This document shows, piece after piece, positions 41,906 to 50,260 of a stretch of DNA of 64,000 nucleotides. Numbering within the stretch: the stretch's first letter is position 1; each line of letters opens with the position of its first letter. This DNA is from Herbiconiux sp. A18JL235 (GTDB lineage: Bacteria; Actinomycetota; Actinomycetes; Actinomycetales; Microbacteriaceae). Position numbers and translations under genes: made by a program. The stretch spans positions 744,001-808,000 of the forward strand of contig NZ_CP162511.1 of the NCBI RefSeq assembly GCF_040939305.1. Direction: 5' to 3'. The notes under the pieces are model-generated. The model ran no database searches. It worked only from the letters and a program-made list of their open reading frames with translations, and had not been told where the DNA came from.

Positions 41906-42733
41906 ATGATGAACGCCGCAGAGAACATCGACGAGGCCGACGGGGCTCGTCCTGACGAGACGGCTGCGCCCGCGCCCGCCGAGGCACAGCGCACCAAGGG
42001 CGTCGACAGCGCCCGCCGCGCGCTGCAGATCCTGCTCGAGTTCAGCGAGAGCACGCCGGAGCTCACCGTCGACAATGTGCTCGAGAAGCACGACATCTCG
42101 GTGCCGAGTGCCTACCGCTACATCTCGCTGCTGCGCGAGCTCGACCTCATCGAGGAGCGCGAGAAAGGGCGGTTCGTGCTCTCGCCCCAGATCTTCAGGC
42201 TCGCCAGGGCAGCCGAGACGACCATCGACTTCCGCGGGCAGGTGCAGCCCATCCTCAACCGCATGGCCGAGGAGACGGGTGAGACGGCGCTCTACCTCCG
42301 CCGCGTCAACGACTCCGCGGTGTGTCTGGCCATGGCCGAGAGCGACCACCCCATCTCGATCTCGTTCCAGCCCGGCACGCTCATGCCGCTGTACGGCGGT
42401 GCCGCCGCCAAGCTGCTGCTCAGCGAACTGCCGCCGCCGAAGCTCGCCCAGTACTTCAACCGGCTCGGGCCGGTGCTCTCGAAGCAGGCCAAGACGAAGC
42501 TCGAGCGTGACCTCGAACCGCTGCGCGAGACCGGCTACGCCGAGAGCGCGGGCGAGGTCGACCGAGGCGTCTGGGCCGCGGCGGCGAGCGTGCACACGAA
42601 CGGCATCACCGTGGGCGCGCTCACCATCGTGGCGCCCGACTACCGGCTCTCCGACGAGCACAAGGCGCAGATCGCCGAGTGCGTGCGCTGGGGCGCGAAG
42701 GAGTTCAGGGCGGCGATCGCCGACGAGCACTGA
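41906..42733 (+). CDS. IclR-family regulator of the B6 locus
   Basis: A 275-residue IclR protein with an acidic N-terminal extension. The winged helix starts with VDSARRALQILLEFSESTPE near residue 33 and continues with SVPSAYRYISLLRELDLI; the effector domain includes FSPQ-like FVLSPQIFRLAR and ETALYLRRVNDSAVCLAMAE near 130. The ATG at 41909 is an alternative start with better spacing from GGAG. As the last gene of the transporter operon it probably controls uptake and degradation, with a pathway compound as effector. Confidence 0.88.
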   Translation: MMNAAENIDEADGARPDETAAPAPAEAQRTKGVDSARRALQILLEFSESTPELTVDNVLEKHDISVPSAYRYISLLRELDLIEEREKGRFVLSPQIFRLARAAETTIDFRGQVQPILNRMAEETGETALYLRRVNDSAVCLAMAESDHPISISFQPGTLMPLYGGAAAKLLLSELPPPKLAQYFNRLGPVLSKQAKTKLERDLEPLRETGYAESAGEVDRGVWAAAASVHTNGITVGALTIVAPDYRLSDEHKAQIAECVRWGAKEFRAAIADEH

Positions 42734-42793
42734 GGGCGCGCGGCGCGTCTTCGCGCCCGCTTCGCGCGCGGCGCCCGGTTCGAAACCGCAAGC

Positions 42794-42834
42794 ATTTCGA
42801 TGACCGAGCTCCTATACGGCTCGGTCGTCGAAAT
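42794..42834. terminator. Strong bidirectional terminator hairpin
   Basis: Arms of 16 bp, ATTTCGATGACCGAGC (42794-42809) and GCTCGGTCGTCGAAAT (42819-42834), pair at 15 positions. The hairpin lies between the convergent iclR-type and GT2 genes. The AT-rich foot gives A- and T-runs for both directions. Confidence 0.85.
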
Positions 42835-42875
42835 ACGTGCACTTTCGAACCCCCTCCGGCCTTGGGCAGGGGCTG

Positions 42876-44294
42876 TCAGCCGCCCCAGCCGGCGAGGTGG
42901 GCCTCGAGGTCGGGCTCGCGCAGCAGGGGGGTCGCGGCACAGGGGCGCCGGTCGCGCACGTACCCGTGTGCGTCCGGGCGCCGCGCCCGCCGGTGCTCCG
43001 CGCGGGCGGCAGCCACCTCGAGCCTGAGCCCGAGCGGGGTGGCGGGGGGTGCGGTGGGGTCGGTGGGGAGGTCGTCGGCCGTCGCGTCGGTGGCGGTGTC
43101 GGTGGCGGTGTCGGTGGCAGTGGCGGTGGTCACGAGTTCGCGCCAGCCGAGCGAACCGGTGCCCACCTGCTCGGTCGCGGTCGCGAGTTGCTCGGCGAAC
43201 GCAGGCCGCTCCGCCCGGGGCACGGTGAAGAGGTGGGAGGCGCGCACCACGACCCGCGCCGTGCTCCGAGCGTTCTCGGCACCGGGCGACCCACGGCCGA
43301 GCACTCGCCCGTCGCCCGCCAGCCGCGCGGCGTGCTCGTCGTCGATGAGCACGCGCCCCGCAGGCAGGGCGGCGAGCACGACGTCGGCGCAGACGACGGA
43401 TGCCGCGGCCGACCCCGACGGAAGCTCCACCACGACGTCGACTGCCGCACTCAGCACGCCGAGGTCGCGCCGCGCCGACACTCCAATGCGGTCGAGCAGC
43501 GCCAGCGCCTCGACGTTCTTGCGTTGCACCAGCTCGGTGCGGTCGGCCGAGCGCTCAGCCAGATCGGGCCCCGCGTGCCAGGCGACCGCTTCGGGAACAT
43601 GGGCGAGCACCGCGCCGAGCCGCCAGGCGCGGTGAGCCCACTCCCAGTCCTCCCCGCCGTAGGCGTCGAAGTCCTCGTCGAAACCGCCGGTGAGCTCGAA
43701 GAACCGGCGTGAGCAGGCGAGAACGGCCGAGATGACGAAGCGGTAGGAGCGCTGGTCGGCGTCGAGGAGGTCGCGCGACTGCGCGTACGCGTCGCGCAGC
43801 CACTGCGGCTCAGTGAGCTCGGCCCGCGGCCCCGCGATCTCGACGGGCTCGACGCCCGCACTCGCGGTGAAGTCGGCGTGGCGGCGGCGGCCGACCGTCA
43901 CCACGTCGGAGCACAGGGCGGGAAGCCGGGTGAGCGCCTCGACGTACCCCGGCTCAGGGGAGGTGTCGGCGTCGAGGAAGCAGAGCACCTCGCCTCGCGC
44001 GAGCGCCGCGCCGACGTTGCGCGCCGCCGCCACCCGGAACCCGCGGTCGGGTTGCACGACGAGCCGCACGCCCTCGGGCACGGCGGGCGGATGCGCGGAG
44101 CCGTCGTCGACGACGATCACCTCGAGGAGGGCGGAGTCGTAGCTCTGCCGCCCGAGCGCGTGGAGTGTGCGCGCCAGCTCGTCGGGCTGCTCGTAGTGCA
44201 CGACGATCACGGAGACGAGCGGAGCAGGGTCGGCGATCAGCCCGTCGAGCACCGTCCAGTCGTTGGCGGGCACCGCGTGATCGATGCCACTCAC
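42876..44294 (-). CDS. GT2 glycosyltransferase
   Basis: A 472-residue family 2 glycosyltransferase. The GT-A core is clear: VSVIVVHYEQPDELARTLHA near residue 30, VIVVDDGSAHPP near 58, CFLDADTS with the DxD-type site near 110 and GGEDWEWAHRAWRLG near 211. The C-terminal third is a separate region with a Thr/Asp repeat (TATDTATDTATD) and no recognised domain. Its start overlaps the GT4 stop (ATGA). It would add a sugar to a cell-surface glycan; donor and acceptor are unknown. Confidence 0.85.
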   Translation of the reverse strand: MSGIDHAVPANDWTVLDGLIADPAPLVSVIVVHYEQPDELARTLHALGRQSYDSALLEVIVVDDGSAHPPAVPEGVRLVVQPDRGFRVAAARNVGAALARGEVLCFLDADTSPEPGYVEALTRLPALCSDVVTVGRRRHADFTASAGVEPVEIAGPRAELTEPQWLRDAYAQSRDLLDADQRSYRFVISAVLACSRRFFELTGGFDEDFDAYGGEDWEWAHRAWRLGAVLAHVPEAVAWHAGPDLAERSADRTELVQRKNVEALALLDRIGVSARRDLGVLSAAVDVVVELPSGSAAASVVCADVVLAALPAGRVLIDDEHAARLAGDGRVLGRGSPGAENARSTARVVVRASHLFTVPRAERPAFAEQLATATEQVGTGSLGWRELVTTATATDTATDTATDATADDLPTDPTAPPATPLGLRLEVAAARAEHRRARRPDAHGYVRDRRPCAATPLLREPDLEAHLAGWGG

Positions 44295-45454
44295 CAGTCC
44301 ACTCCCGCCCAGAACGCGCGGTACCGGGCGGCGACCTCGGCGAGAGTGGGCCCGAGGAGCGAGTCCGGCGCGAGCCAGGTCGTCTCCGGGTAGGCCAGTG
44401 CGTGCTCGATCGCCCCGGCCAGCTCACGGGGGTCGACGAGGGTGAGGGAGCCTCGGTGGAGCTCGGCCATCTCCTCCATGTAGGCACTGCGGAGCACCAC
44501 GGGCCGCCGTCCTGCCGCGAGCCACGAGCCGAGCGATCCCGAGGCCGACACGTGCGCGTGGGCGATGACGGGAACGTCGGTGCCGCGGCACCGGGCGAGC
44601 AGCTCGCCGTCGTCGAGATACCCGCTCACCGTGAGCGCGACCCCGGCGTAGCGCGCGTTCCGTCGCAGGTTCTGGAGGTCGTGCTCGTGGCCCTCCGAGG
44701 CGCGCCCGAGCGCCTCCACCGAGGGGCGAGGCCACCGCCCGAGCGTGCCGACGGCCCGCAGCACCCGGTCGTGCCCCTTGCCGGGGTAGATGTACCCGAG
44801 CACCCCGACCGTCGGCCAGGGCTGACGGCCGTGGCGGCGCCCCGCAACGGTACGGTCGCTCACCGGGCCGCCGACCCCGCCGACCCCGCCGACCCCGCCG
44901 AACCGGATCCGATCCTCATCGGAGGTCACCCCCGGGGCGCCGGGGGCGGGGTCGACCGGCAGCGGGATGACGGTGGGGTCGGCCGCCGCCGACACGAACC
45001 GCCGGAGCAACGTCACCTCGTGGTCGCTGTTGCACACCACGCCCGCCGCCGCCGACACCACGCGACGGTAGGCCGCAGCGCGGCGGGGCAGTCCGCGGGC
45101 CCCGTCGGAGGGCTGCGGCAGGTCGTGCAGGGTCACCGTCACCGAGGAGCGCTCGGCGATCCGCTCGACAGCGGTGGCCGCCCCTGCCGGGTCGTCGCCC
45201 CACAGCCGGTCGGTGAAGTGCAGGTGCACCCGGTCTCGGCCCGGGGGGTGCGAGCCTGTTCCCTCGGCCGTGCTGTGCCCGGATCGGCCGGCCAGCGCAT
45301 CCGCGATCTGCTGGGCGTAGAGGGTGACCCCGTGGCGCGGATCGCGGGTGATATGCAGGTGCGGGTCGCCGACGGGCCGGGCGGTGGGGGCGAGCATGAG
45401 CTCCCTCCGCACCGTGCCCGGGATGGCGGAGATGCCGGTCGTGACGGCCGTCAT
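44291..45454 (-). CDS. GT4-like glycosyltransferase
   Basis: A 387-residue GT-B type protein. The C-terminal half has GVLGYIYPGKGHDRVLRAVG near residue 223 and SASGSLGSWLAAGRRPVVLR near 311, typical of family 4 transferases. The N-terminal part has VTVTLHDLPQPSDG near 104. A GGVGGVGGVGG stretch near 187 is encoded by a 9-bp tandem repeat. The start overlaps the WcbI-like stop (ATGA). It acts with the GT2 and WcbI-like protein on an unidentified polysaccharide or glycolipid. Confidence 0.78.
   Translation of the reverse strand: MTAVTTGISAIPGTVRRELMLAPTARPVGDPHLHITRDPRHGVTLYAQQIADALAGRSGHSTAEGTGSHPPGRDRVHLHFTDRLWGDDPAGAATAVERIAERSSVTVTLHDLPQPSDGARGLPRRAAAYRRVVSAAAGVVCNSDHEVTLLRRFVSAAADPTVIPLPVDPAPGAPGVTSDEDRIRFGGVGGVGGVGGPVSDRTVAGRRHGRQPWPTVGVLGYIYPGKGHDRVLRAVGTLGRWPRPSVEALGRASEGHEHDLQNLRRNARYAGVALTVSGYLDDGELLARCRGTDVPVIAHAHVSASGSLGSWLAAGRRPVVLRSAYMEEMAELHRGSLTLVDPRELAGAIEHALAYPETTWLAPDSLLGPTLAEVAARYRAFWAGVDW
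44868..44901. repeat. 9-bp tandem repeat (CCGACCCCG-type) in the GT4 gene
   Basis: Nearly four copies of a 9-bp unit, encoding repeated Gly-Gly-Val. As the unit is a multiple of three, copy-number changes would not shift the frame. Confidence 0.7.
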
Positions 45455-46368
45455 GCGCCGGCCAACGCGCGAAGCGTCGCCTCGTGCCGGGCGAGGCCCG
45501 CGGCGACGGCATCGGGATGCTCGGCGTACCAGTCGAGATGCGCCCGCCTCATGCGCTCGAATCCCACCGTCTCGCCGTCGACTGTCCAGTCGGGGCGAGC
45601 ATCCGCCTCCAGCCCGAAGGCGTCGATGACCGCCTGCTCCCGCGGGGCGTGCACCGAGTCGAGCAGGGGCCGGCCCGGATCGTGGGGCGCTGCTGTGACA
45701 CCCCAGGCCTCGAGCACACGGGAGGCGAGGGCCGCCCAGACGGGGTTGCCCGGGTGGTTGATGGTGCGCATGAGCCCGAAGCTCGGTGCATCGAAGAGGT
45801 CGGATGCGCGCACCGTGCCATGTGCGGCCTCTCGGGCGCGGAGTTCGTCGAGCGACGCCCGTGCGACGGCGTGCACCGCCGCCGGGGTGAGCGGGGGGAG
45901 CCGATGACCTGCGGCTTCGAGGAGCACCCCGGCGTCGTGGTACGGAACGAGCGGCGGGGTGAGAGAGGTGTCGGAGGGCGGGCGCACGATGAGCTGCCGG
46001 GGATACAGCCCGGCGTAGCGGATGATCGGCACCACGGCCACGCGCGCGCGACCGGCGTTGGCCTGGAGCAGCTGCCGCGTTCCGACGGGGAGACCGCGGT
46101 AGTCGTCGCGGACGGGCTGGAGGGCGACGAGGTCGGCGCGGGCGATCCAGGCGTGCAGCTGTCGCGCATCCGTCTCGGTGAGCTCGTGCACAGGGGGCGT
46201 GCGCACGGTCAGCAGACCGGCGTCCTGCGGCAGCACGACCCGCAGCGACTCGGCCTGGCAGTTGCCGATCGTGAGCACGACGCGCTCCCCGCCGCCCGCC
46301 GCCTGCTCGGGCGAGGAATGGAAGGGGCGCAGGTGCGGCGGAGCGGTCGCCAAGGAGAGGTCGGGCAC
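45451..46368 (-). CDS. WcbI-like polysaccharide biosynthesis protein
   Basis: A 305-residue protein with the WcbI-family opening VVLTIGNCQAESLRVVL near residue 27, followed by VALQPVRDDYRGLPVG near 77 and VPIIRYAGLYPRQ near 109. WcbI is known from capsule gene clusters, where a role in acyl transfer has been proposed. The GTG at 46368 is taken as start because no ATG lies between the upstream gene's stop and the conserved region; the first codons could differ. It belongs to the minus-strand glycan operon. Confidence 0.72.
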   Translation of the reverse strand: MPDLSLATAPPHLRPFHSSPEQAAGGGERVVLTIGNCQAESLRVVLPQDAGLLTVRTPPVHELTETDARQLHAWIARADLVALQPVRDDYRGLPVGTRQLLQANAGRARVAVVPIIRYAGLYPRQLIVRPPSDTSLTPPLVPYHDAGVLLEAAGHRLPPLTPAAVHAVARASLDELRAREAAHGTVRASDLFDAPSFGLMRTINHPGNPVWAALASRVLEAWGVTAAPHDPGRPLLDSVHAPREQAVIDAFGLEADARPDWTVDGETVGFERMRRAHLDWYAEHPDAVAAGLARHEATLRALAGA

Positions 46369-46430
46369 CTCTTCACTCTGGCTCGAACCGGCGCGTGCCG
46401 CATGCCCTGCGTCGCAGGCTCCCGGCGGCT

Positions 46431-48113
46431 TCACCGCGTCGAGCGGATGATCTCCTCCTGGTGCGGCGACCGCACCTCCGCGCTGATGCGGAGGTCGACG
46501 ACGAGGAACCTCCGCTCCGCCACCGGCCGCTCCGCCCACGCCCGCACCGCATCGAGGTCGTCGAGGTGGCGCACGACGACACCCTCGCCCCCGAGCGCCT
46601 CGCCGATTGCGGCGAAGTCGACCTCGGGGATGCGCATCGGATGCTGGGCGAGCCCCTTCAGCCCGTAGAGGTTCACCTCGGCGCCGTACGCGGCGTCGTT
46701 CCACACCACGGCGATGCCGCGGCCGGATGCGGTGCGCACGGCGGTCTCGAAGTCGGCGAGGGCCATGAGTCCGCCGCCGTCGCCGGTGCTGAGCACGATC
46801 ACGGGCTCGGGCCGGGCGCGGGCGGCGCCGGCCACGCTCGGGAAGCCGAGCCCGATCGACTGGTAGGCGGTGCCCACCATCACCATGCGGTCGGGGGAGG
46901 CAACCGGCCAGTACATGTTCGCCCAACCCATGAAGTGCCCGCCGTCGGAGACGACGACCCGGTCGGCCGGAAGCAGCTCGCCGAGCCGCCGCGCCGCCGA
47001 CCGCGGGTCGAGCCGCCCGTCGTCGGCGAACGCCTCGCCCTCGTGCCGGTCGTGCACCCCGTCGAGCGGAGCGCTCTCGCGCCACGAGCGCCGGCCGGTG
47101 CCGCCCGCACCCGCGAGCTCCGCGCGACCCGCGGGCGCCTCGAGCTCGGCCACCAGCGCCTCAGCCACGAGCCGGGCGTCGGCGCGCAGGTACCGCCCGA
47201 CGTGCGGATGCGTCGCCGACGCCGCGAGGTCGACCTGCGTCACCAGGGCCCCCGGCCCGAACAGCTCCCCGAACCGCATCGTGAAGGCGTTGAGCGACGC
47301 CCCGAACACCACGGCCACGTCGGCGCGGGCGATGAGGTGCATCGCCGCCTCCGAGCCGAAACCGCCGGTGACGCCGAGGTCGTAGCGGGCCTCGGGGAAC
47401 ACCCCGCGCCCGAGTGCCGTGGTCGCGGTGAGTGCCCCGGTGAGCGCGGCGAGCCGCCCGAGCGCCTCACCCGCCCCCGCCAGCCACGCGCCGCGGCCCG
47501 CCAGCAGCAGCGGCCGCTCGGCCTCGCGCAGCACCCGGGCGAGATCGCGCACTGCGGCCTCGGCGAACGCTCCCGTCGGCGGCACGGGCTCCGGCAGCCG
47601 CAGCGCGGGGGCGGGCGGCACCGGCCCCGCCTCGACCGTCGCCACGTCGTAGGGCAGCGCGAGCACCACCGGCAGGCGGTACGAGAGGGCGTGCTCGACG
47701 GCGATCGCTGTCGTGGCCGCAGCATCCGTTCGCCCCACCGTGTAGGTGCGCGCGCCCACCGCCGACGCGAGTGCGATCTGGTCGACGTCCCAGTCGCGGG
47801 GGCCCGAGGTCGGCTCGTCGCCGACGACCAGGACGAGCGGCGAGCGCGCCTGCACCGCCTCGGCGAGCGCGGTGAGGGTGTTGCTGAACCCCGCGCCGTA
47901 GGTGGTGGTGGCCGCCGCCAGGCCTCCTCCGGCACGGTGGTAGGCGTCGGCAGCCGCGACGGCGCCGCTCTCGTGACGCACCGCGGTGTACTCGACGGGG
48001 GTGAGGCGGTCGAGGGCGTCGAGCAGGTGGGCGTTGCCGTTGCCCATCACCCCGAACATGTCGGAGACGAAGTGCGAGAGGGTGACGGCGACCTGGGTCG
48101 ACACGGTGGGCAT
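46431..48113 (-). CDS. Thiamine-diphosphate enzyme, acetolactate-synthase-like
   Basis: A 560-residue ThDP enzyme with the three-domain layout of acetolactate synthase and decarboxylases. The N-terminal domain has HLLDALDRLTPVEYTAVRHE with the catalytic Glu near residue 50. The ThDP-binding motif is STGDGGGLMALADFETAVR (near 444), lacking the usual Asn at the distance seen in classic GDG...NN motifs and reading WNDAAYG instead. It leads the WcbI/GT4/GT2 genes, 62 bp upstream. It may make an activated or branched sugar precursor rather than branched amino acids. AAAGG precedes the ATG. Confidence 0.82.
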   Translation of the reverse strand: MPTVSTQVAVTLSHFVSDMFGVMGNGNAHLLDALDRLTPVEYTAVRHESGAVAAADAYHRAGGGLAAATTTYGAGFSNTLTALAEAVQARSPLVLVVGDEPTSGPRDWDVDQIALASAVGARTYTVGRTDAAATTAIAVEHALSYRLPVVLALPYDVATVEAGPVPPAPALRLPEPVPPTGAFAEAAVRDLARVLREAERPLLLAGRGAWLAGAGEALGRLAALTGALTATTALGRGVFPEARYDLGVTGGFGSEAAMHLIARADVAVVFGASLNAFTMRFGELFGPGALVTQVDLAASATHPHVGRYLRADARLVAEALVAELEAPAGRAELAGAGGTGRRSWRESAPLDGVHDRHEGEAFADDGRLDPRSAARRLGELLPADRVVVSDGGHFMGWANMYWPVASPDRMVMVGTAYQSIGLGFPSVAGAARARPEPVIVLSTGDGGGLMALADFETAVRTASGRGIAVVWNDAAYGAEVNLYGLKGLAQHPMRIPEVDFAAIGEALGGEGVVVRHLDDLDAVRAWAERPVAERRFLVVDLRISAEVRSPHQEEIIRSTR

Positions 48114-48323
48114 GGCGGGGCCTTTCGAGACGTGACGGTGCGATTCCGTGTGTGTCTCGCGCGCCGCGCCCGCGCGGCGGTGTCGTGCCCATTTTTCGAG
48201 CACAGGCCGGATACACGGCCTGACCCCCTCATCGTAAGCCGCGACGGCGGCGCGCTGCACCCTCGCCGGCTCGATACGATCGAAGACGAGCCCCGCGCCG
48301 GCGCGGGCCGGTGGGAGGAGCGC

Positions 48324-49775
48324 ATGGCGACGCGGCAGCGGCTCCCCGACGGCTTCGTCGTGAGGCTCGGCAGAAGGGTTCGGGTCGAAGACGGCGGTCG
48401 CACTCTCGTGGGCGGGGCACCGCTCCGGATGCTGCACCTCACGCCCGCGGCGGCCCTGCGCCTCAGCGACCGCGAGCTCGTCGTCTCCGATGCCGCGAGC
48501 TCGGTGCTGGCCGACCTGCTGCTCGGCACCGGGGTCGCCGACCCCGTCGTGGAGCGCCTGCCCGCGTCGCAGTTCGGGCTGGACGACGTCACCGCGGTGG
48601 TGCCCGTGCGCGACCGTCCCCGTCAGCTCGAGCGGCTCCTCGGCGCGCTGGGCGCGGCATTCGCGGGGCGGGTGATCGTCGTCGACGACGCCTCGATCGA
48701 CGCCGAGCCGGTGCGACGGGTGGCCGAGGCGCACGGTGCCAGGTTCGAGCCCCTCGCCCGCAATCTCGGGCCGGCCGGTGCCCGCAACCACGGACTCGGG
48801 CTCGTGGCGACACCCCTCGTCGTGTTCGTCGACTCCGACGCGGTGATCGAACCGGGCGCCGTCGAGCTCATGCTGAAGCACTTCGCCGACCCCGCGGTCG
48901 CCGTCGTCGCGCCGCGCATCGTCGGGCTCGAGGTCGACCGGCCCACGGCGGTCGAGCGTTACGAGGGCGCGCGTGCCTCGCTCGACCTGGGGCGGCTGCC
49001 GGCGCTCGTGCGGCCGAGGTCGCGGGTGTCGTGGGTGTCGAGCACGTGCCTCGTGGGCAGGGCCGACGCGCTCGGTGCAGGATTCGGCGAGGGGATGCGC
49101 GTCGCCGAAGACGTCGACCTGGTGTGGCGACTCGATGCCGAGGGACATCGCGTGCGCTACGAGCCCGCGGCGGTGGCAGGGCACGAGCTTCGAACGGGGC
49201 TGCGCGCCTGGTTCGCACGCAAGGCGTTCTACGGCACGGGCGCGCATCCGCTCGCCCTGCGCCACCCCGAGGAGATCGCGCCCGCGGTGCTGGCGCCGTG
49301 GAGCGCGGCGATGCTGCTCGCGCTGCTGGCACAGCGGCGGTGGTCGCTGCCGGTCGCCGGGGTGATCGTGACGGCGACGATCGTGCGGCTGGCGCGCCGG
49401 CTGCCGAGGAGCTCGCGACCTGTGGCCTCGGCGGCGCGCCTCGTGGCCGACGGCAGTGCGGCCTCGTTCGTGCAGGCCTCGGCGCTGCTGCTCAGGCACT
49501 GGTGGCCGGCGGCGGTCGCCGCCGCGTTGGTCTCGCGGCGGGTGCGACGCGCGCTCGCCGTGGCGGCGGTGGTCGACTCGCTGTTCGAGTGGAGACGCAC
49601 GCGCGCGAAGCTCGACCCGCTGCGCTTCGCGGTGCTCCGCCGGCTCGACGACGTCGCCTACGGCGCGGGCGTGTGGCTGAGCGCCTGGCGCGGCCGCTCC
49701 TTCGCGGCCCTCCGCCCCTCCCTCCGCTCCCGCGTGCGCGCCACCCCCACCGCGCCTTCGCGCACCTCCCGCTGA
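48324..49775 (+). CDS. MftF-like family 2 glycosyltransferase
   Basis: A 483-residue protein resembling the mycofactocin glycosyltransferase MftF in overall order. It has LPDGFVVRLGRRVRVEDGGR at the start, LGGAPLRML-like LVGGAPLRMLHLTP near residue 33, the GT2 core VTAVVPVRDRPRQLERLL near 90, VDSDAVIEPGAVE near 170, RVAEDVDLVWRLDAEG near 258 and FARKAFYGTGAHPLALRHPE near 296. Two or three membrane segments follow. GGAGGAG lies 5 nt before the ATG. No mycofactocin precursor or maturation gene is in the window, so it may glycosylate another product. Confidence 0.75.
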   Translation: MATRQRLPDGFVVRLGRRVRVEDGGRTLVGGAPLRMLHLTPAAALRLSDRELVVSDAASSVLADLLLGTGVADPVVERLPASQFGLDDVTAVVPVRDRPRQLERLLGALGAAFAGRVIVVDDASIDAEPVRRVAEAHGARFEPLARNLGPAGARNHGLGLVATPLVVFVDSDAVIEPGAVELMLKHFADPAVAVVAPRIVGLEVDRPTAVERYEGARASLDLGRLPALVRPRSRVSWVSSTCLVGRADALGAGFGEGMRVAEDVDLVWRLDAEGHRVRYEPAAVAGHELRTGLRAWFARKAFYGTGAHPLALRHPEEIAPAVLAPWSAAMLLALLAQRRWSLPVAGVIVTATIVRLARRLPRSSRPVASAARLVADGSAASFVQASALLLRHWWPAAVAAALVSRRVRRALAVAAVVDSLFEWRRTRAKLDPLRFAVLRRLDDVAYGAGVWLSAWRGRSFAALRPSLRSRVRATPTAPSRTSR

Positions 49776-49808
49776 CGCGCCCCGTCCCTCGCGCGACGGG
49801 GCGCGTCA
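49773..49808. terminator. Bidirectional terminator, 14-bp perfect stem
   Basis: TGACGCGCCCCGTC (49773-49786, including the MftF-like stop codon) pairs perfectly with GACGGGGCGCGTCA (49795-49808) around an 8-nt loop. It separates two convergent genes. Confidence 0.85.
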
Positions 49809-49813
49809 GCGGG

Positions 49814-50260
49814 CTACTCGCGCTGCGCGGGACGGGCCTCGTGGTGGCGGAGGCCGGGGGTGCGGCGGTCTTCCTTCATCTCGGCCTCGAAGAGGTGGCG
49901 GCGGCCCTCGACGAGACGGTCGCGAGCCTCGCGCTCGGCCTCGCGGAAGGCCGCGTAGTACCCGTCGTCGTACTCCTCGACGAGCTGGAAGGTCCAGCGC
50001 CCTTCGATCACGTTGCGCCCCACGAGCCCGGTCGAGAGCCGCTCGGCGAGCTCGTCGTGGCCGGCCGAGCGGAACAGCTCCACCGCCTCGCCCAACGCGA
50101 GATCGGCCATGCCGGTCAGCCGATGGAAGGCGTAGAGCCCCCCTCGTGCCTGCTCCACCACCTCGAGTGCCTCAGACAGCTTGCCGAGCGCCTCGACGGT
50201 CGCATCGTCGACGCCGGGCGGCCGCGTGTGGGCCTCGCCCGGTTCGTCCCACGGGTTCAC
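49814..50260 (-). CDS. Conserved small protein coupled to alcohol dehydrogenase, unknown
   Basis: A 148-residue, mostly helical, strongly charged protein (LSEALEVVEQARGGLYAFHR near residue 30, FREAEREARDRLVEGRRHLF near 110). The GTG start overlaps the dehydrogenase stop by 4 bp (GTGA), so the two are co-translated. No signal peptide or membrane segment. Its role may be tied to that enzyme, but no family is recognised. Confidence 0.68.
   Translation of the reverse strand: MNPWDEPGEAHTRPPGVDDATVEALGKLSEALEVVEQARGGLYAFHRLTGMADLALGEAVELFRSAGHDELAERLSTGLVGRNVIEGRWTFQLVEEYDDGYYAAFREAEREARDRLVEGRRHLFEAEMKEDRRTPGLRHHEARPAQRE

Noticed and set aside
43087..43130. Repeat run considered as a CRISPR-like array
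   Set aside because: Units are short, directly adjacent and in frame inside a coding region; there are no spacers and no cas genes.
46395..48323. Plus-strand extension of the MftF-like frame across the TPP enzyme gene
   Set aside because: The upstream part is antisense to a convincing ThDP enzyme and has no domain; a strong ribosome site and the conserved N-terminus place the start at 48324.
48114..49499. Minus-strand upstream extension of the TPP enzyme frame
   Set aside because: It is antisense to the glycosyltransferase gene and lacks any motif; the ATG at 48113 with AAAGG upstream fits the family start.
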